DNA from: Chryseobacterium phosphatilyticum
Lineage (GTDB): Bacteria > Bacteroidota > Bacteroidia > Flavobacteriales > Weeksellaceae
NCBI RefSeq assembly: GCF_002899825.2
Contig: NZ_PPED02000003.1
Span: 202,163-266,162 of the forward strand
DNA length: 64,000 nt
Direction of reading: 5' to 3'
Position 1 is the stretch's first letter; every line of letters starts with the position of its first letter. The notes below the pieces were generated by a model that saw only the letters and a list, made by a program, of their open reading frames with translations, made no database searches and had not been told where the DNA came from. Both the position numbers and the translations under genes were made by a program. Shown piece after piece: positions 35,101-46,137 of this stretch.

Positions 35101-35372
35101 GGGAAAGAAAAAAGAATAAAGGCAAATCGGGTATCATGATCCTTAAAAAGTAATTGTAATGCATAAATCGTTGCAAAAAAGATGATGGAAAGACTCAGCA
35201 TTCCGGTCATAAACCCAATTGTATAGGGTGAATTCAGGTAAATTCCTTCTCCTACCGAAAGATTAAACTGGCTGCCACAAAAAATACCGGCACAAATTAA
35301 AATCAGGGAAATAAGATAAGCTGGCCAGTGCTTGATATTGCGCTTGGCTTCAAATAAAAATATGGCATTCAT
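32127..35372 (-). CDS. ABC transporter permease fused to M1-family aminopeptidase
   Basis: 1081 residues. The N-terminal half has about 12 hydrophobic segments in two ABC-2-like blocks. The C-terminal half (about 620-1050) is an extracytoplasmic M1 peptidase with HELSHLWWG (His911, Glu912, His915) and Glu936 in LTETLAMY as third zinc ligand, two residues later than the usual 18-residue spacing. The ATPase gene is upstream with a 2-bp gap. Such fusions are common in Bacteroidota; the substrate is unknown, though peptide processing coupled to transport is plausible. Confidence 0.85.
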   Translation of the reverse strand: MNAIFLFEAKRNIKHWPAYLISLILICAGIFCGSQFNLSVGEGIYLNSPYTIGFMTGMLSLSIIFFATIYALQLLFKDHDTRFAFILFSFPISKSTYLKGKFQLFFLQTFFSFSFLIIGFIIGQATRTGSEMQNGFNIINYLYPLLIFGVINSILVCSFLFLISLTMRKKLLVAIAGLFLYVAYMIVLLFSNSPFMAGSIPQSHEAQQFSAFLDPFGLSSYFLEATTSNIHQKNTQIVPFSGYLLLNRISFLIISGGFLFLCFRLFSFSDISGKKMRRKDKIINSSSKSLVSKYITTVPSFGTKPFIASILSYAKIDLIYLFKSITIPAISIILVFSVGMEMYAEIEKGIRLPQKYASSGLMATTISENFPMFGLLISAYFLNDLYWRSRSSGFLLIEGTTFFSKSKLTGHGISICILLFFFTGVLITEGIIFQIAYGYFHIDWNAYLPVFMFDTFPIILFSGLILLINDTIKNKFVALGVSVFAVFILTGPISGKVLSYPLFRIFSDFKGSYSDFNGYGTYMIAFAQRLLFSLGVIAFLWAFNIFFTSKKKIRIPFVVSLFLLISGIFAGSYFMKGYIPKNEDTTTLQAVQYEKKYRKYEGIPQPEITDVITHIQLYPSENSYQITGKYILKNQTDQPITKILVNFHPDLSIENAVFTSGTDITPINTQMREITLKKPMKPADTAFLSFSLSYKWYAVNGHQSFNAVIENGSFMRISRYYPAIGYQKYNEVQDLQQRDYFQLGKLMSLKTPEAPAILKKDFINLDMTISTAGNQTAIGTGDLLRKWTESNRNYFRYTAHSIPFRFAVSSAEYQVKRINYKGIGIHVFYHKKHVENVDHLLENAKTTLDYCQQNFGKYPFKTINFTEISSYTRGFAATAYRSAIFMPEDMVFHANIYADEKQDVINELAGHELSHLWWGNSQIDPDDREGSVMLTETLAMYTEMMLYKKMHGKDKMMERIQVHQQIYDNEKGLSENVPIYKATGDVPHISYSKGAVAMVKLSDLLGENRINQALNHFLKNNSYPKKPSSLDLINEFYKISPDTYTKKQIDLLFKTTKNIPTAIQRKTVPTKGEMNTPIDSF

Positions 35373-35374
35373 GA

Positions 35375-36247
35375 TTAAGGTTTTTGAGTTAAGGTGTGAA
35401 AGTAAACATGCTCCAGCATGGGTTTGACAGGACTAAAGCCTTCAGAAGATTGATGAGAAAAAATGGTAATATGAAGTTCTCTTTCGATCAGCTGTTTGCT
35501 GATAATCCGATAGGTGGAATCATAAGCTTCGAGCTCGTTTTTATCAATGGATTTTGACCAGATTTTGTTTTCAAGGCCTCCAATTAATCTTCCGGGGTTT
35601 CCTTGTTGAAGGATTTGTCCGTAGCTCATCACAGCCATTTCCGAACAGAGATTTCTTACATCTTCGACCAAATGAGTAGAAAGAATAACAATAACATCCT
35701 TGCTGATTTCACTCAATAACGTGTTGAAACGATTTCGTTCTTCAGGATCAAGACCTGCTGTAGGTTCATCTACAATGATCATTTTGGGATCTCCCAGAAG
35801 AGCCTGAGCAATGCCAAAGCGTTGTTTCATTCCTCCGGAAAAAGTATGAACTTCTTTATTTCTGAAATCTGAAAGATTCACTTTTTCAAGCAGACTTATG
35901 ATTTGTGCTTTTCGTTTGCTTGTATCGGAAAGTCCCTTCAGTATGGCAATGTGTTCCAGAAGATCGGTAGCTGAGATTTTAGGATATATCCCAAAATCCT
36001 GAGGAAGAAATCCCAGATTTTGTTTGATATAATCTGGGTTTTCGGCAATATCTACTCCGTTGAAAAACAGAGTTCCCGAGGTGGGTTTCTGAAGTCCTAC
36101 AATGGTTTTCATTAAAGAGGATTTTCCGGCTCCATTAGGACCCAATAGACCAAACATACCGTTGCTGATTTCCAGTGAAAGGTCTTTAATAGCATGAAAA
36201 CCATTTTTATAAATAAGGCTCAGATTGTTGATTGATAATGTATTCAT
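35375..36247 (-). CDS. ABC transporter ATP-binding protein
   Basis: 290 residues. Walker A is GLLGPNGAGKSSLMKT, the Q-loop region is FLPQDFGIYP, the signature TFSGGMKQRFGIAQALLG, and Walker B MIIVDEPTAGLDPEERN. The last 70 residues are a C-terminal extension of the ABC-2 type. It powers the membrane/peptidase protein encoded 2 bp downstream. Confidence 0.93.
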   Translation of the reverse strand: MNTLSINNLSLIYKNGFHAIKDLSLEISNGMFGLLGPNGAGKSSLMKTIVGLQKPTSGTLFFNGVDIAENPDYIKQNLGFLPQDFGIYPKISATDLLEHIAILKGLSDTSKRKAQIISLLEKVNLSDFRNKEVHTFSGGMKQRFGIAQALLGDPKMIIVDEPTAGLDPEERNRFNTLLSEISKDVIVILSTHLVEDVRNLCSEMAVMSYGQILQQGNPGRLIGGLENKIWSKSIDKNELEAYDSTYRIISKQLIERELHITIFSHQSSEGFSPVKPMLEHVYFHTLTQKP

Positions 36248-36389
36248 AAGGTTGTGTTTGGGGAATAGAAGGACTGGCCACCTTTCAGTGGCTGTTATAA
36301 AATATAGGTAATGTGATTTTTAAATCCGGAAATTAAAAATAGAGGGTTGAATGCCGGAAGCCCGATTTTTTACTCTCAAACTCTTTCAC

Positions 36390-36596
36390 TCACTCCTCTT
36401 TGTATTCAAGAATATCTCCCGGCTGGCATTCTAGGATTTTACAGATGGCCTCCAGGGTGTCGAAACGAACACCTTTAGCTTTTCCGGTCTTGAGGATAGA
36501 AAGGTTTACGGGGGTGATTCCTAGTTTTTCTGCCAATTCTTTACTCTGCATTTTTCGTTTGGCAAGCATCACATCTAAGTTGACTATAATCGGCAT
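36390..36596 (-). CDS. Small HTH regulator (Cro/CI, YozG-like)
   Basis: 68 residues from the ATG at 36596; a longer frame up to 36728 reads through the neighbouring gene and is rejected. The domain MLAKRKMQSKELAEKLGITP then VNLSILKTGKAKGVRFDTL is a compact helix-turn-helix. It directly follows the DUF2975 gene (1-bp gap), the usual arrangement in which the pair acts together, the membrane protein perhaps controlling the regulator. Confidence 0.88.
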   Translation of the reverse strand: MPIIVNLDVMLAKRKMQSKELAEKLGITPVNLSILKTGKAKGVRFDTLEAICKILECQPGDILEYKEE

Positions 36597-36597
36597 T

Positions 36598-37113
36598 TTA
36601 TATAAATAGGTCTTGTTCGTTTTGCAAATGTAGTCCTTGCTTAAAGATATTCGCAAGAAACAGACAGAAAATTCCAAGCATAAAGTGAATAAACACCAGT
36701 CCCCATATGATACTTTCCACTTCCACAAAGAAACTCGCGATAATAACTACCGGAAGAGGAATAAAAATATTATACAGGTAAAATTTCTTAAGCTGTTGTA
36801 TATGATCTTTAGTAAACAATTTATCCTGAAAGAATACCTTGAAAACTTTTGAGGAAAGCCAGAAAAAGATTCCATAAGAAACTAAAACCAGAAGAAATGA
36901 AAAGATCATATACGGGTAATTGTTTTCAATATTCAGGAATGGACTTTCCGTAAATGGGTAATTGATGTGAAGGTATTGCCCGCCTTTATAAGGGGTAACA
37001 GAAAAATCTGTAGTTAAGCAAAGAATGGAATACACAAACGTTATTAAATATCCAACGGAAAGCAGCGTACAGATATAAAATAAAATCTTTGAAATAATTT
37101 TGGTCTGGTTCAT
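36598..37113 (-). CDS. DUF2975 membrane protein
   Basis: 171 residues with four membrane helices. KVFKVFFQDKLFTKDHIQQL between helices 2 and 3 is the family signature. It is co-transcribed with the small HTH gene. Genes of this family are thought to regulate stress or differentiation responses through their partner; the signal is unknown here. Confidence 0.88.
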   Translation of the reverse strand: MNQTKIISKILFYICTLLSVGYLITFVYSILCLTTDFSVTPYKGGQYLHINYPFTESPFLNIENNYPYMIFSFLLVLVSYGIFFWLSSKVFKVFFQDKLFTKDHIQQLKKFYLYNIFIPLPVVIIASFFVEVESIIWGLVFIHFMLGIFCLFLANIFKQGLHLQNEQDLFI

Positions 37114-37279
37114 GTCACGAACATTAATTAGTATTGCAAATGTATAATTAATTATCGTAAAACAATAATTAATTTAAATAAAATTTTATTTTTCAAAATA
37201 GGTTACTTAAAAAATAACATTGAAAATCCTTTTGGAATGCTGTTTTTAAGTAATTTTAAATCAATAAAAAAATAACATC

Positions 37280-37624
37280 ATGGCTTACAATATTGAATTG
37301 GCAGACAGAGTCCGTGAACGACTTTCCATAGTTCATGATATTGAGGTGGAAGAGAAGAAGATGTTTAGTGGCTTATCATTTCTGGTTAATGGGAAAATGT
37401 GTATTAATATCAGTCACGACAACCTGATGTGCCGATATAACCCTGAACTGGAAGAGGAGGTTTCAGAAAGACAAGGCTTTCTTCCTATGGTAATGAGAGG
37501 AAAGCAGCTCAAAGATTATTGCTACGTAGAACCTATTGGTTTTGCAAAGCCGGAGGATTTTGAATACTGGATAAAGATTTGTCTGGAATATAATGAGATC
37601 GCAAAGTCTTCAAAGAAGAAATAG
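37280..37624 (+). CDS. TfoX/Sxy N-terminal-domain protein
   Basis: 114 residues covering only the TfoX N-terminal domain: VEEKKMFSGLSFLVNGKMCI and the MRGKQLKDYCYVEP region. It lacks the C-terminal domain of the competence regulator Sxy, so a role in competence should not be assumed. Single gene. Confidence 0.88.
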   Translation: MAYNIELADRVRERLSIVHDIEVEEKKMFSGLSFLVNGKMCINISHDNLMCRYNPELEEEVSERQGFLPMVMRGKQLKDYCYVEPIGFAKPEDFEYWIKICLEYNEIAKSSKKK

Positions 37625-37732
37625 GTAGAGATGTTTGAGAACAGGAGAGCGTTTTATCCGCTGAGTAACTCAAAATATAAGACCAAATCTTAATCATTAT
37701 AATTTTATGTCTCATATCTCCTGTCTCTATTC

Positions 37733-38791
37733 TCACCCATAAAGCTGTTCCCTTATTTCTATTAAAATCCTTGTTGTCTTTTCCAGATCGGGAGAATCAG
37801 GGAGGTGAGAAGTAGAATGGTGCTTTTCTATAGATTGTATTAAATCTTCAGCTTTTTGTATCAGGATTTCATAAGGAAGGTTTCCGGCCTTGATATCGAG
37901 TAACTCTTTGCGGTTATCTACCCGAATCTGAAGAGATCCGGTTTGAAAAATATGTTCACACGACTGCAATAAACGGAGTGTATGCATCATATTTTTGCTG
38001 TCATAATTCTGTCCGTGTTCCCGGTTTACATTATAGCGATCTTCATTTCGTTCTGTTACCCATTTCCAGTATTCTCTATAGTCTTTACAATAGGTAGAAT
38101 AGGCATCCAGATTGCAGAACAGATAGGCGGCAGGCTTTTCACTTTTAGGGACAGACGATACAGAGACCTGATTGGCTTCTTCATTTTGAACAATCCCTTT
38201 GTAACCCAATGCCTGCGAATCATCATAAAATAAAGCATACATTCCTTTGGTATGATCGATATTGACCAAACCACACCAGTTCTGGGTTTTTCCCTCTTCT
38301 GAAAGCCATTTTTTTAACGGAGCCGAACCTTGTCCTTCGAGGATAAAGCAAAAATCCAGAATAGATTTTCTTTCTTTGTCTAAGGGGTTCAATATCTTTT
38401 TGTTGAGTCCTTTTGCTTTTTTAATCTGAGAAATGGCATAGCCGGCAAAAGTGTCTTTGCATAATTTTGAAAGGAAATCTTCTGTTTTTAACCGATCCAT
38501 TACCGGATTTTTATATTGAATACAATCCTGCGGGCTTGCCAGAACTTCCAGAATATTGGGATTATTTTTTTGTAGCAGTTCTACAAATCTTCCGATTTCA
38601 TAATATGTAATATCATTGGTCTCATTGGATATCTGCGGAATATAATGTAACCCAAAGAAATCTTCTTTTGGCAGATAATAGACTCCGCGGATATCTGTAT
38701 CTGAGGTTTCTGTAGCCAACCCAAAAGCCCGGCTTCCGGAAATAGCTTCAAAAAGAATAAGGTTTTTAGTTTTTAAGTCTTGTATTGTCAT
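37733..38791 (-). CDS. Nucleotidyltransferase, COG3541 type
   Basis: 352 residues. ISGSRAFGLATETSDTDIRG is the nucleotidyltransferase-fold motif GS...DxD with two metal-binding aspartates. QNYDSKNMMHTLRLLQSCEH is a later conserved helix of the family. Members are predicted to transfer nucleotides to RNA or proteins, but targets are unproven. A paralogue of the same superfamily lies at 41332-42084, on the other side of nagB. Confidence 0.85.
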   Translation of the reverse strand: MTIQDLKTKNLILFEAISGSRAFGLATETSDTDIRGVYYLPKEDFFGLHYIPQISNETNDITYYEIGRFVELLQKNNPNILEVLASPQDCIQYKNPVMDRLKTEDFLSKLCKDTFAGYAISQIKKAKGLNKKILNPLDKERKSILDFCFILEGQGSAPLKKWLSEEGKTQNWCGLVNIDHTKGMYALFYDDSQALGYKGIVQNEEANQVSVSSVPKSEKPAAYLFCNLDAYSTYCKDYREYWKWVTERNEDRYNVNREHGQNYDSKNMMHTLRLLQSCEHIFQTGSLQIRVDNRKELLDIKAGNLPYEILIQKAEDLIQSIEKHHSTSHLPDSPDLEKTTRILIEIREQLYG

Positions 38792-38872
38792 TGGTATGTT
38801 GGAAACAGGGTAAAATTAAGTGTTTTTACCCTGTTTCTATGATATTGAATATTTTAAATTGCGATTAGTTTT

Positions 38873-41188
38873 TTATACCCCTTCTGTTGACTGCTCCAGT
38901 TCACGGGCAGACTGCAGGAATTCTTCCACATCCATTTCTTTAAAGAAAAGCAATCCATGGGTAGCCCGGAGACGCGGACTGTCATTATCGTAGAAGTAAG
39001 GTTTTCCTAGGATCAGCTGAGTTGCCTGAAGCTGCTCTACCCAGGTTTGTATAGACAGGTGGCTGAACTTCCCGTTATATCGATAACTTGGGAAAGAAGC
39101 ATTCACCTGGCTCAGATAGCTGTTGGTAAAACTTTCGTCCATTGTACTCATTGCATTGAGTGATACAGGGAAAATATGGGTAACATCCGCCGCATTGAAC
39201 TGATACCAAACGTTTCTATATCCCCATATCTTAAGTTGAGAAATATCTTTTTCTTTGCCCCATTCCCGTACCGCTGCTGCAATAGCCTGCAGAACCTTGT
39301 AGTGGGTGTCGGGACCGCTTCCTTCGGGATCGAATGCTAAACTGATTACCGTAGGATTGATCCTTCTCAGTTCTTCCAGGATGGGATACACATCTCTTTC
39401 CCGGTTAGGTTTTTCGGTGAAAATAGCACCAGTATAGAAACCGAGTCTCAGATGGGATACGTTTTTTGTTCTCACCCCAAAATGTGCCCATACAAGTTCT
39501 TCTTCGTATTCACGGATCATTCCTTTCAAAGTTTGAATTTTAGGTTCCGGATTTTGACCATCATAACTGGCCTGAATGACAGAGATAATCCCATTGATTC
39601 TTTCTTCCAGTTCCTGTTTTGTCCCGATATTCCAAAGTTCAACCATATTTCTTACCATTCTGTGGGATACTGCTCTTGATCTTTCTGTTGCATTTTCAGA
39701 AGCTATATTGATGAGGTAATGGTAGACATCTTTATCTCTTTTGTTTTTATATCCAACATCAAAAAAATCAGGATAATTAAGCATTTCAACTTCTCCTTTT
39801 TGAACAAAGGAAAGAGTGTCTCTGAGGATATCCGTTAAAAATTTGTTGGTTACCGCTGTGAATCCCGATGTGTGTACTGAATAATGAGATTCATTGCTCT
39901 CATTACGGGATTGATAGTGGATATAAGGTAAAAGTCCCAGCGAAATATCATCGTGGTGTGGGCCGGTATGATAAAAAACCTGATGGGTAAGCTGTTCTGT
40001 TCCTTTTTTTATCTTGTTTTCAATGGAGCTGATTACAGATTGTACTGTATTTTCATTGAGCCCGGGAATAAGCCGGGTATGTCGGTCAGATTGCAAATCT
40101 TCCGGAGTAAGGTGCTCTGCATACTTGTTGAGTTTCTGAGTCAGCTGCATGACGGCCTTATCTGTTTTTTCCTGAGACCAGTTTCCTGATTGGTAATAAT
40201 CATCAATGAAATCATTCAGCATACTTGCTGCTCCCAACGTAATATAAAACCTGCTGTTTGGAAGTTTGGAAAGAACCGAGGCAGGATACAGATTGGAAGG
40301 TGGAAGTTCCAGGGCATTTTTTATCATAGGAGCCTTGGCTTCTCCGGCTGCAAAAATAATCGCTACTGCATCCTTATTATACGTAATGGTTTCAAGTCCT
40401 ATGGTGATTACAAGCCGCTCTCTGGAAATTTCTATTCCTCCTAGATCGCCAGCTGCAACAGCTTGTGTTTCAAAATTCGTCGAAGTGAGTCTGGTCGTTG
40501 AAAAAGGGTCTGAACCTTTGATGTTGAAAGCGATATGTCCGTCAGGACCTATTCCCCCAAGGAAAAAACCAATTCCTCCAAGGTTACGGATCTTCTGTTC
40601 ATATTCCGAGCACCAGTTATCGATGAGAAAAACAGATTCTTTCTGTAGCTTTTCTAAAGGAGTTTCAGGTTCGTAATATCGTAAGTCAAGGTTTACCCTA
40701 TGATCGGGGAAAATTTCTTCAAAACTTTTACCTTCGGCAAGAGGAATCTCATCACAATTGATCAGGATTGCATTTTCTCTTTTCAGTCCCAGACCTTCAA
40801 TGTAATACTTATTGACATAATGATAAAAGCTGTTGGCCTGAGATGATTTGATGGGATAAAATTCATCAATCTGTACAAAATGAAGATCAGCCAATGATGG
40901 TTTTTGGTCTCCTAAATGATGCTTTTTCCGAAGTTCCTTTATTTCTTCTTTTTCCCAGTTTTCTATAATGTTTTTGGTCCAGAAAATAAAATATTCGGGA
41001 GTTTTTCCCGTAGGTAAACTGATGACCCCTCTGGGGTTTTCAGATGCCCATTCCAGAAACCGAAGGGCTGTCAGCATTCCTAAATTAGGGAAATTGTCGA
41101 CCGCAATATAAGCGATATTAGCGGTGCTGTTTCTTGAAAGATCTGTTACAAATGATTGTTCTACCGGAGTAAAGTTTTTTCTTTCCAT
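38873..41188 (-). CDS. nagB: Glucosamine-6-phosphate deaminase fused to PIG-L-like domain
   Basis: 771 residues, far longer than the 260 of plain NagB. The N-terminal third is the deaminase domain: SLPTGKTPEYFIFW, FVQIDEFYPI, GGIGPDGHIAFN and AAGEAKAPMIKNAL. From about 395 comes a PIG-L deacetylase-like domain with GPHHDDISLGLL (metal-binding HxDD near residue 410) and FDPEGSGPDTHYKVLQAIAA. The fusion could combine N-deacetylation and deamination of amino-sugar phosphates or glycoconjugates. That coupling is inferred; this architecture is recurrent in Bacteroidota. Confidence 0.87.
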   Translation of the reverse strand: MERKNFTPVEQSFVTDLSRNSTANIAYIAVDNFPNLGMLTALRFLEWASENPRGVISLPTGKTPEYFIFWTKNIIENWEKEEIKELRKKHHLGDQKPSLADLHFVQIDEFYPIKSSQANSFYHYVNKYYIEGLGLKRENAILINCDEIPLAEGKSFEEIFPDHRVNLDLRYYEPETPLEKLQKESVFLIDNWCSEYEQKIRNLGGIGFFLGGIGPDGHIAFNIKGSDPFSTTRLTSTNFETQAVAAGDLGGIEISRERLVITIGLETITYNKDAVAIIFAAGEAKAPMIKNALELPPSNLYPASVLSKLPNSRFYITLGAASMLNDFIDDYYQSGNWSQEKTDKAVMQLTQKLNKYAEHLTPEDLQSDRHTRLIPGLNENTVQSVISSIENKIKKGTEQLTHQVFYHTGPHHDDISLGLLPYIHYQSRNESNESHYSVHTSGFTAVTNKFLTDILRDTLSFVQKGEVEMLNYPDFFDVGYKNKRDKDVYHYLINIASENATERSRAVSHRMVRNMVELWNIGTKQELEERINGIISVIQASYDGQNPEPKIQTLKGMIREYEEELVWAHFGVRTKNVSHLRLGFYTGAIFTEKPNRERDVYPILEELRRINPTVISLAFDPEGSGPDTHYKVLQAIAAAVREWGKEKDISQLKIWGYRNVWYQFNAADVTHIFPVSLNAMSTMDESFTNSYLSQVNASFPSYRYNGKFSHLSIQTWVEQLQATQLILGKPYFYDNDSPRLRATHGLLFFKEMDVEEFLQSARELEQSTEGV

Positions 41189-41331
41189 TTATTATGTTTT
41201 TTGATAAGGCTATCTAAAGGTATTGATAAATTATTGAATTACAATATCTCTATAACGTGAGTTGAGAATAAATAATTGTTAAGAAAGTAAAGCGAAAGCT
41301 GAAAAGACTTTTGTTTTTCCAGCTGCCTTGT

Positions 41332-43404
<2,073 letters not shown>

Positions 43405-44187
43405 ATGAAAGTACTGAAAAATGAACTGATTTATTTTGCAACAGCTCTGATGTTTTTCACAAGAATCCCGGTTCCGTTTACCATTCCTTATTCGGGCGAG
43501 ATTATGAATAAGTCTCAAAAGTATTTTGCGTGGATCGGATTATTGGTTGGCGTGATCAATGCTGTGCTCCTTTATCTTTTTACGCTGCTTTTTAATCTGG
43601 AAATTGGGATTGTTTTAATGATGATTGGGAGTGTTTTACTGACCGGAGCGTTTCATGAGGATGGTTTCACTGATATGTGTGATAGCTTTGGAGGCGGATA
43701 CGGAAAAGAAAAGATTCTTACAATCATGAAAGACAGCAGAGTAGGGGCTTATGGAACCATCGGGATTATTTTGCTCTTTGCTTTAAAGTTTTTCAGTATT
43801 CAATCGTTGGGAACTATTGATTTGCTTAAGACGTTGGCCATTATTGTTATGGCACATACCTCAAGTCGCTTTATTTCCGGAACCATGATTTATACCCATC
43901 AGTACGTGACAGATATTGATGTCAGTAAATCAAAACCTTTGGCCAATAAACCTTTGGATGGAACAGCTTTAGTCGTAGGATTTCTGAGTGTATTAATTTC
44001 ATTTGCCATGATTCCGGATTGGAGACTGATTTTGGCTTTTGTAATGGCCTATGCAGGGAAAATCTCTATGGGGTGGTATTTTAAAAAACATATTGGAGGG
44101 TATACCGGAGATTGCCTGGGTTCTGTACAGCAGGTATGTGAAGTATTATTTTATCTGGGAACAATGATCGCATGGAAATTCATCTGA
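43405..44187 (+). CDS. cobS: Adenosylcobinamide-GDP ribazoletransferase
   Basis: 260 residues with about six membrane helices. FTRIPVP near the start, GAFHEDGFTDMCDSFGGGYG and DSRVGAYGTIG are the CobS active-site motifs. It joins alpha-ribazole to adenosylcobinamide-GDP at the inner membrane. It abuts cobT and overlaps cobC by 16 bp, so the three are one operon. Confidence 0.96.
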   Translation: MKVLKNELIYFATALMFFTRIPVPFTIPYSGEIMNKSQKYFAWIGLLVGVINAVLLYLFTLLFNLEIGIVLMMIGSVLLTGAFHEDGFTDMCDSFGGGYGKEKILTIMKDSRVGAYGTIGIILLFALKFFSIQSLGTIDLLKTLAIIVMAHTSSRFISGTMIYTHQYVTDIDVSKSKPLANKPLDGTALVVGFLSVLISFAMIPDWRLILAFVMAYAGKISMGWYFKKHIGGYTGDCLGSVQQVCEVLFYLGTMIAWKFI

Positions 44188-44726
44188 TCCGGCATACAGC
44201 CGTTGACAATCCGGAAAACCTTTGTTATGGTTTTGCTGAAATACCTTTAAGACAAGACTATTTTGAGGATCTTAAAAGCCTAAATCTTGATGATGGTTTT
44301 GATCTTGTGATTTCAAGTCCTGCACAGCGTTGTTGCCAGATGGCAGAGTATTTCAAGTTTGATTATAAGACTGATGAAAGACTTAGGGAAATGAATTTCG
44401 GAAACTGGGAGCTCAGAAAATGGACTGAGATTTCTGAAGAAGAAATTAATCCCTGGTATAAAGATTTTGTCAATGTAAAAGCTTCAGGCGGAGAAAATCT
44501 CCTTGAAATGCAGACTCGCGTAATAAGTTTTTGGAATGAATTGTTAAGAAGAAAAAAAGCTGAGAAAATTTTGATCATTACCCATGCCGGGGTCATTCGT
44601 TTGATCTTTCAAGCCATTTTACAATTTCCTCTTGAGAATATATTCACCATTACAATAGATTATGGAAAGAAAGCGATCATACGGGTTGAGGAAAATGTAT
44701 TTTCAATAAAAAATATAAATGTGTAG
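44172..44726 (+). CDS. cobC: Alpha-ribazole phosphatase (histidine phosphatase)
   Basis: 184 residues. LIRHTAVDNPENLCYG holds the RH(T) catalytic histidine, ERLREMNFGNWE the second conserved acidic segment, and ITHAGVIRLI the second His. It removes the phosphate from alpha-ribazole phosphate made by CobT. The start lies inside cobS. The cobinamide kinase gene (cobP/cobU) is not in this window. Confidence 0.92.
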   Translation: MEIHLIRHTAVDNPENLCYGFAEIPLRQDYFEDLKSLNLDDGFDLVISSPAQRCCQMAEYFKFDYKTDERLREMNFGNWELRKWTEISEEEINPWYKDFVNVKASGGENLLEMQTRVISFWNELLRRKKAEKILIITHAGVIRLIFQAILQFPLENIFTITIDYGKKAIIRVEENVFSIKNINV

Positions 44727-44750
44727 GTGTATGAGATCTCTTAAAATAAA

Positions 44751-44774
44751 AAAAACCGCTAGTGTAGCGGTTTT
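44751..44774 (+). terminator. Terminator after cobTSC
   Basis: Stem AAAACCGCTA / TAGCGGTTTT with a 3-4-base loop, 25 bp after cobC and just before the convergent lipoprotein gene; probably bidirectional. Confidence 0.85.
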
Positions 44775-44794
44775 CATTTTATATGAAATATCTC

Positions 44795-45994
44795 TTAAAA
44801 CCTTCTTACAGGTCTTACCATTACTTTGTTGTAATCTTTATTGTAATCTGAAAGATATCCTCCGTATCCATCTATAAGAGTTGCTTTATTAACACCCGGT
44901 ACTTCAGTAGAGCTCCAGTAATAGTCATTCCATTGAATTGTTGCAATGGTATAGACGTTCTTGGAACTTTTATAAAATGCCTGAAGTTCTTCTACAGATG
45001 GTAAGAACCACCCGGTGATCCCATTCACAGTGTAATTGGCACATAGTCTTGCTGCACAGTTAGCATCAGAACACTGAGAGACAATCCTTGCCGTATTGGC
45101 TGGACCGGAGCCCATTACAGATTGAGTTTGGTTGACCACATCAAAAGAACATCCCCATTGTATTTTATTGGAGCCATTATAAGTGATATTGGCAGGAGCT
45201 GCTTCAAGATATCTCCAGCCATCCGTAGTTTCTCCCTTGTCATAGAAAACATATCCGCCTGAAGCGCCTATAGCTCCGGCTGTTGTAAAGGTTTTTTCCG
45301 GTGAATAGTATACGTTTGCCCCTTCTTTTACATAAGATCTTACATAATAGGTAGTATTGGGTAGTAATGCTGTAACTTCCAGTTCATGGGGAGAATAATT
45401 GGCAGGAGTAGCGGTCTTAACAAGCTTCCCGTTAGTAATATCAACTCCGGCACTGGTTCTGTAGCAAAATCCTTTTTCATCAGGAAAGAAAGATTCAAGA
45501 TAATTCACTGAAATATTGGCTGTGACCAAAGTAGCTGAGGTTGTGTAGATATTTTTAGCCATTTTGAAGGTAATATCCATTTTTTCAGGAGTAATGAATG
45601 ATACATTATCACCATAGATTACTTCTCCGTTATTGGCCTGAACATAAGCTCTGACGTAGTAAGTTGTTGATTTATCAAAATCGGTGCTATATGTTGCCAT
45701 CAAAAGGTAATCTCCTGTAGTATTGGTATATTCTTCAATATATTTAGAATTACCAATGGTAGGATTGATATTCTTACTCCAGCAGAATCCACGTTTTGAA
45801 TATCCTGACCCCACAGAAGTCACTGTTCCGGCAAATTTGAATTGTGCGTTTGCAATAACAGGAGTACCTGTTACTACTTTTGGTGCAGCAGTAGTATTAT
45901 TGGATGATCCGTTGTCGTTATCTCTGCCACTGTCTGATCCGCCGCAGGCAGAAAGGGTTACAACACAGAGAAGTACGAATAATAATTTCTTCAT
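44795..45994 (-). CDS. Lipoprotein with Fn3-like repeats and DUF1566-like C-terminus
   Basis: 399 residues. The lipobox is LSAC followed by Gly-Gly-Ser-Asp, a Bacteroidota surface-export-like start. Two or three beta repeats follow (TYYVRAYVQANNGEVIYGD and TYYVRSYVKEGANVYYSP). The C-terminal 150 residues, with GGYVFYDKG, GWRYLEAAP, WFLPSVEELQAFY and YYWSSTE, match the DUF1566/Lcl-type domain found on surface adhesins. Probable location is the outer membrane surface. Confidence 0.78.
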   Translation of the reverse strand: MKKLLFVLLCVVTLSACGGSDSGRDNDNGSSNNTTAAPKVVTGTPVIANAQFKFAGTVTSVGSGYSKRGFCWSKNINPTIGNSKYIEEYTNTTGDYLLMATYSTDFDKSTTYYVRAYVQANNGEVIYGDNVSFITPEKMDITFKMAKNIYTTSATLVTANISVNYLESFFPDEKGFCYRTSAGVDITNGKLVKTATPANYSPHELEVTALLPNTTYYVRSYVKEGANVYYSPEKTFTTAGAIGASGGYVFYDKGETTDGWRYLEAAPANITYNGSNKIQWGCSFDVVNQTQSVMGSGPANTARIVSQCSDANCAARLCANYTVNGITGWFLPSVEELQAFYKSSKNVYTIATIQWNDYYWSSTEVPGVNKATLIDGYGGYLSDYNKDYNKVMVRPVRRF

Positions 45995-46137
45995 GATTAA
46001 ACGTTTTTAGTTTTAAAAATTAGGGACGGCAAAGATAAAGAAAAAGATGATCACTTTTATAAATATTTGATATGCTTATCGTTGAGTTTCGGAAATAAGC
46101 TGTAAAACGCCATTCAATCGGATTAAATGGCGTATTA

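Noticed and set aside
36597..36728. Upstream extension of the small HTH gene
   Set aside because: It runs through the DUF2975 coding sequence in another frame; ATG 36596 gives the normal family length.
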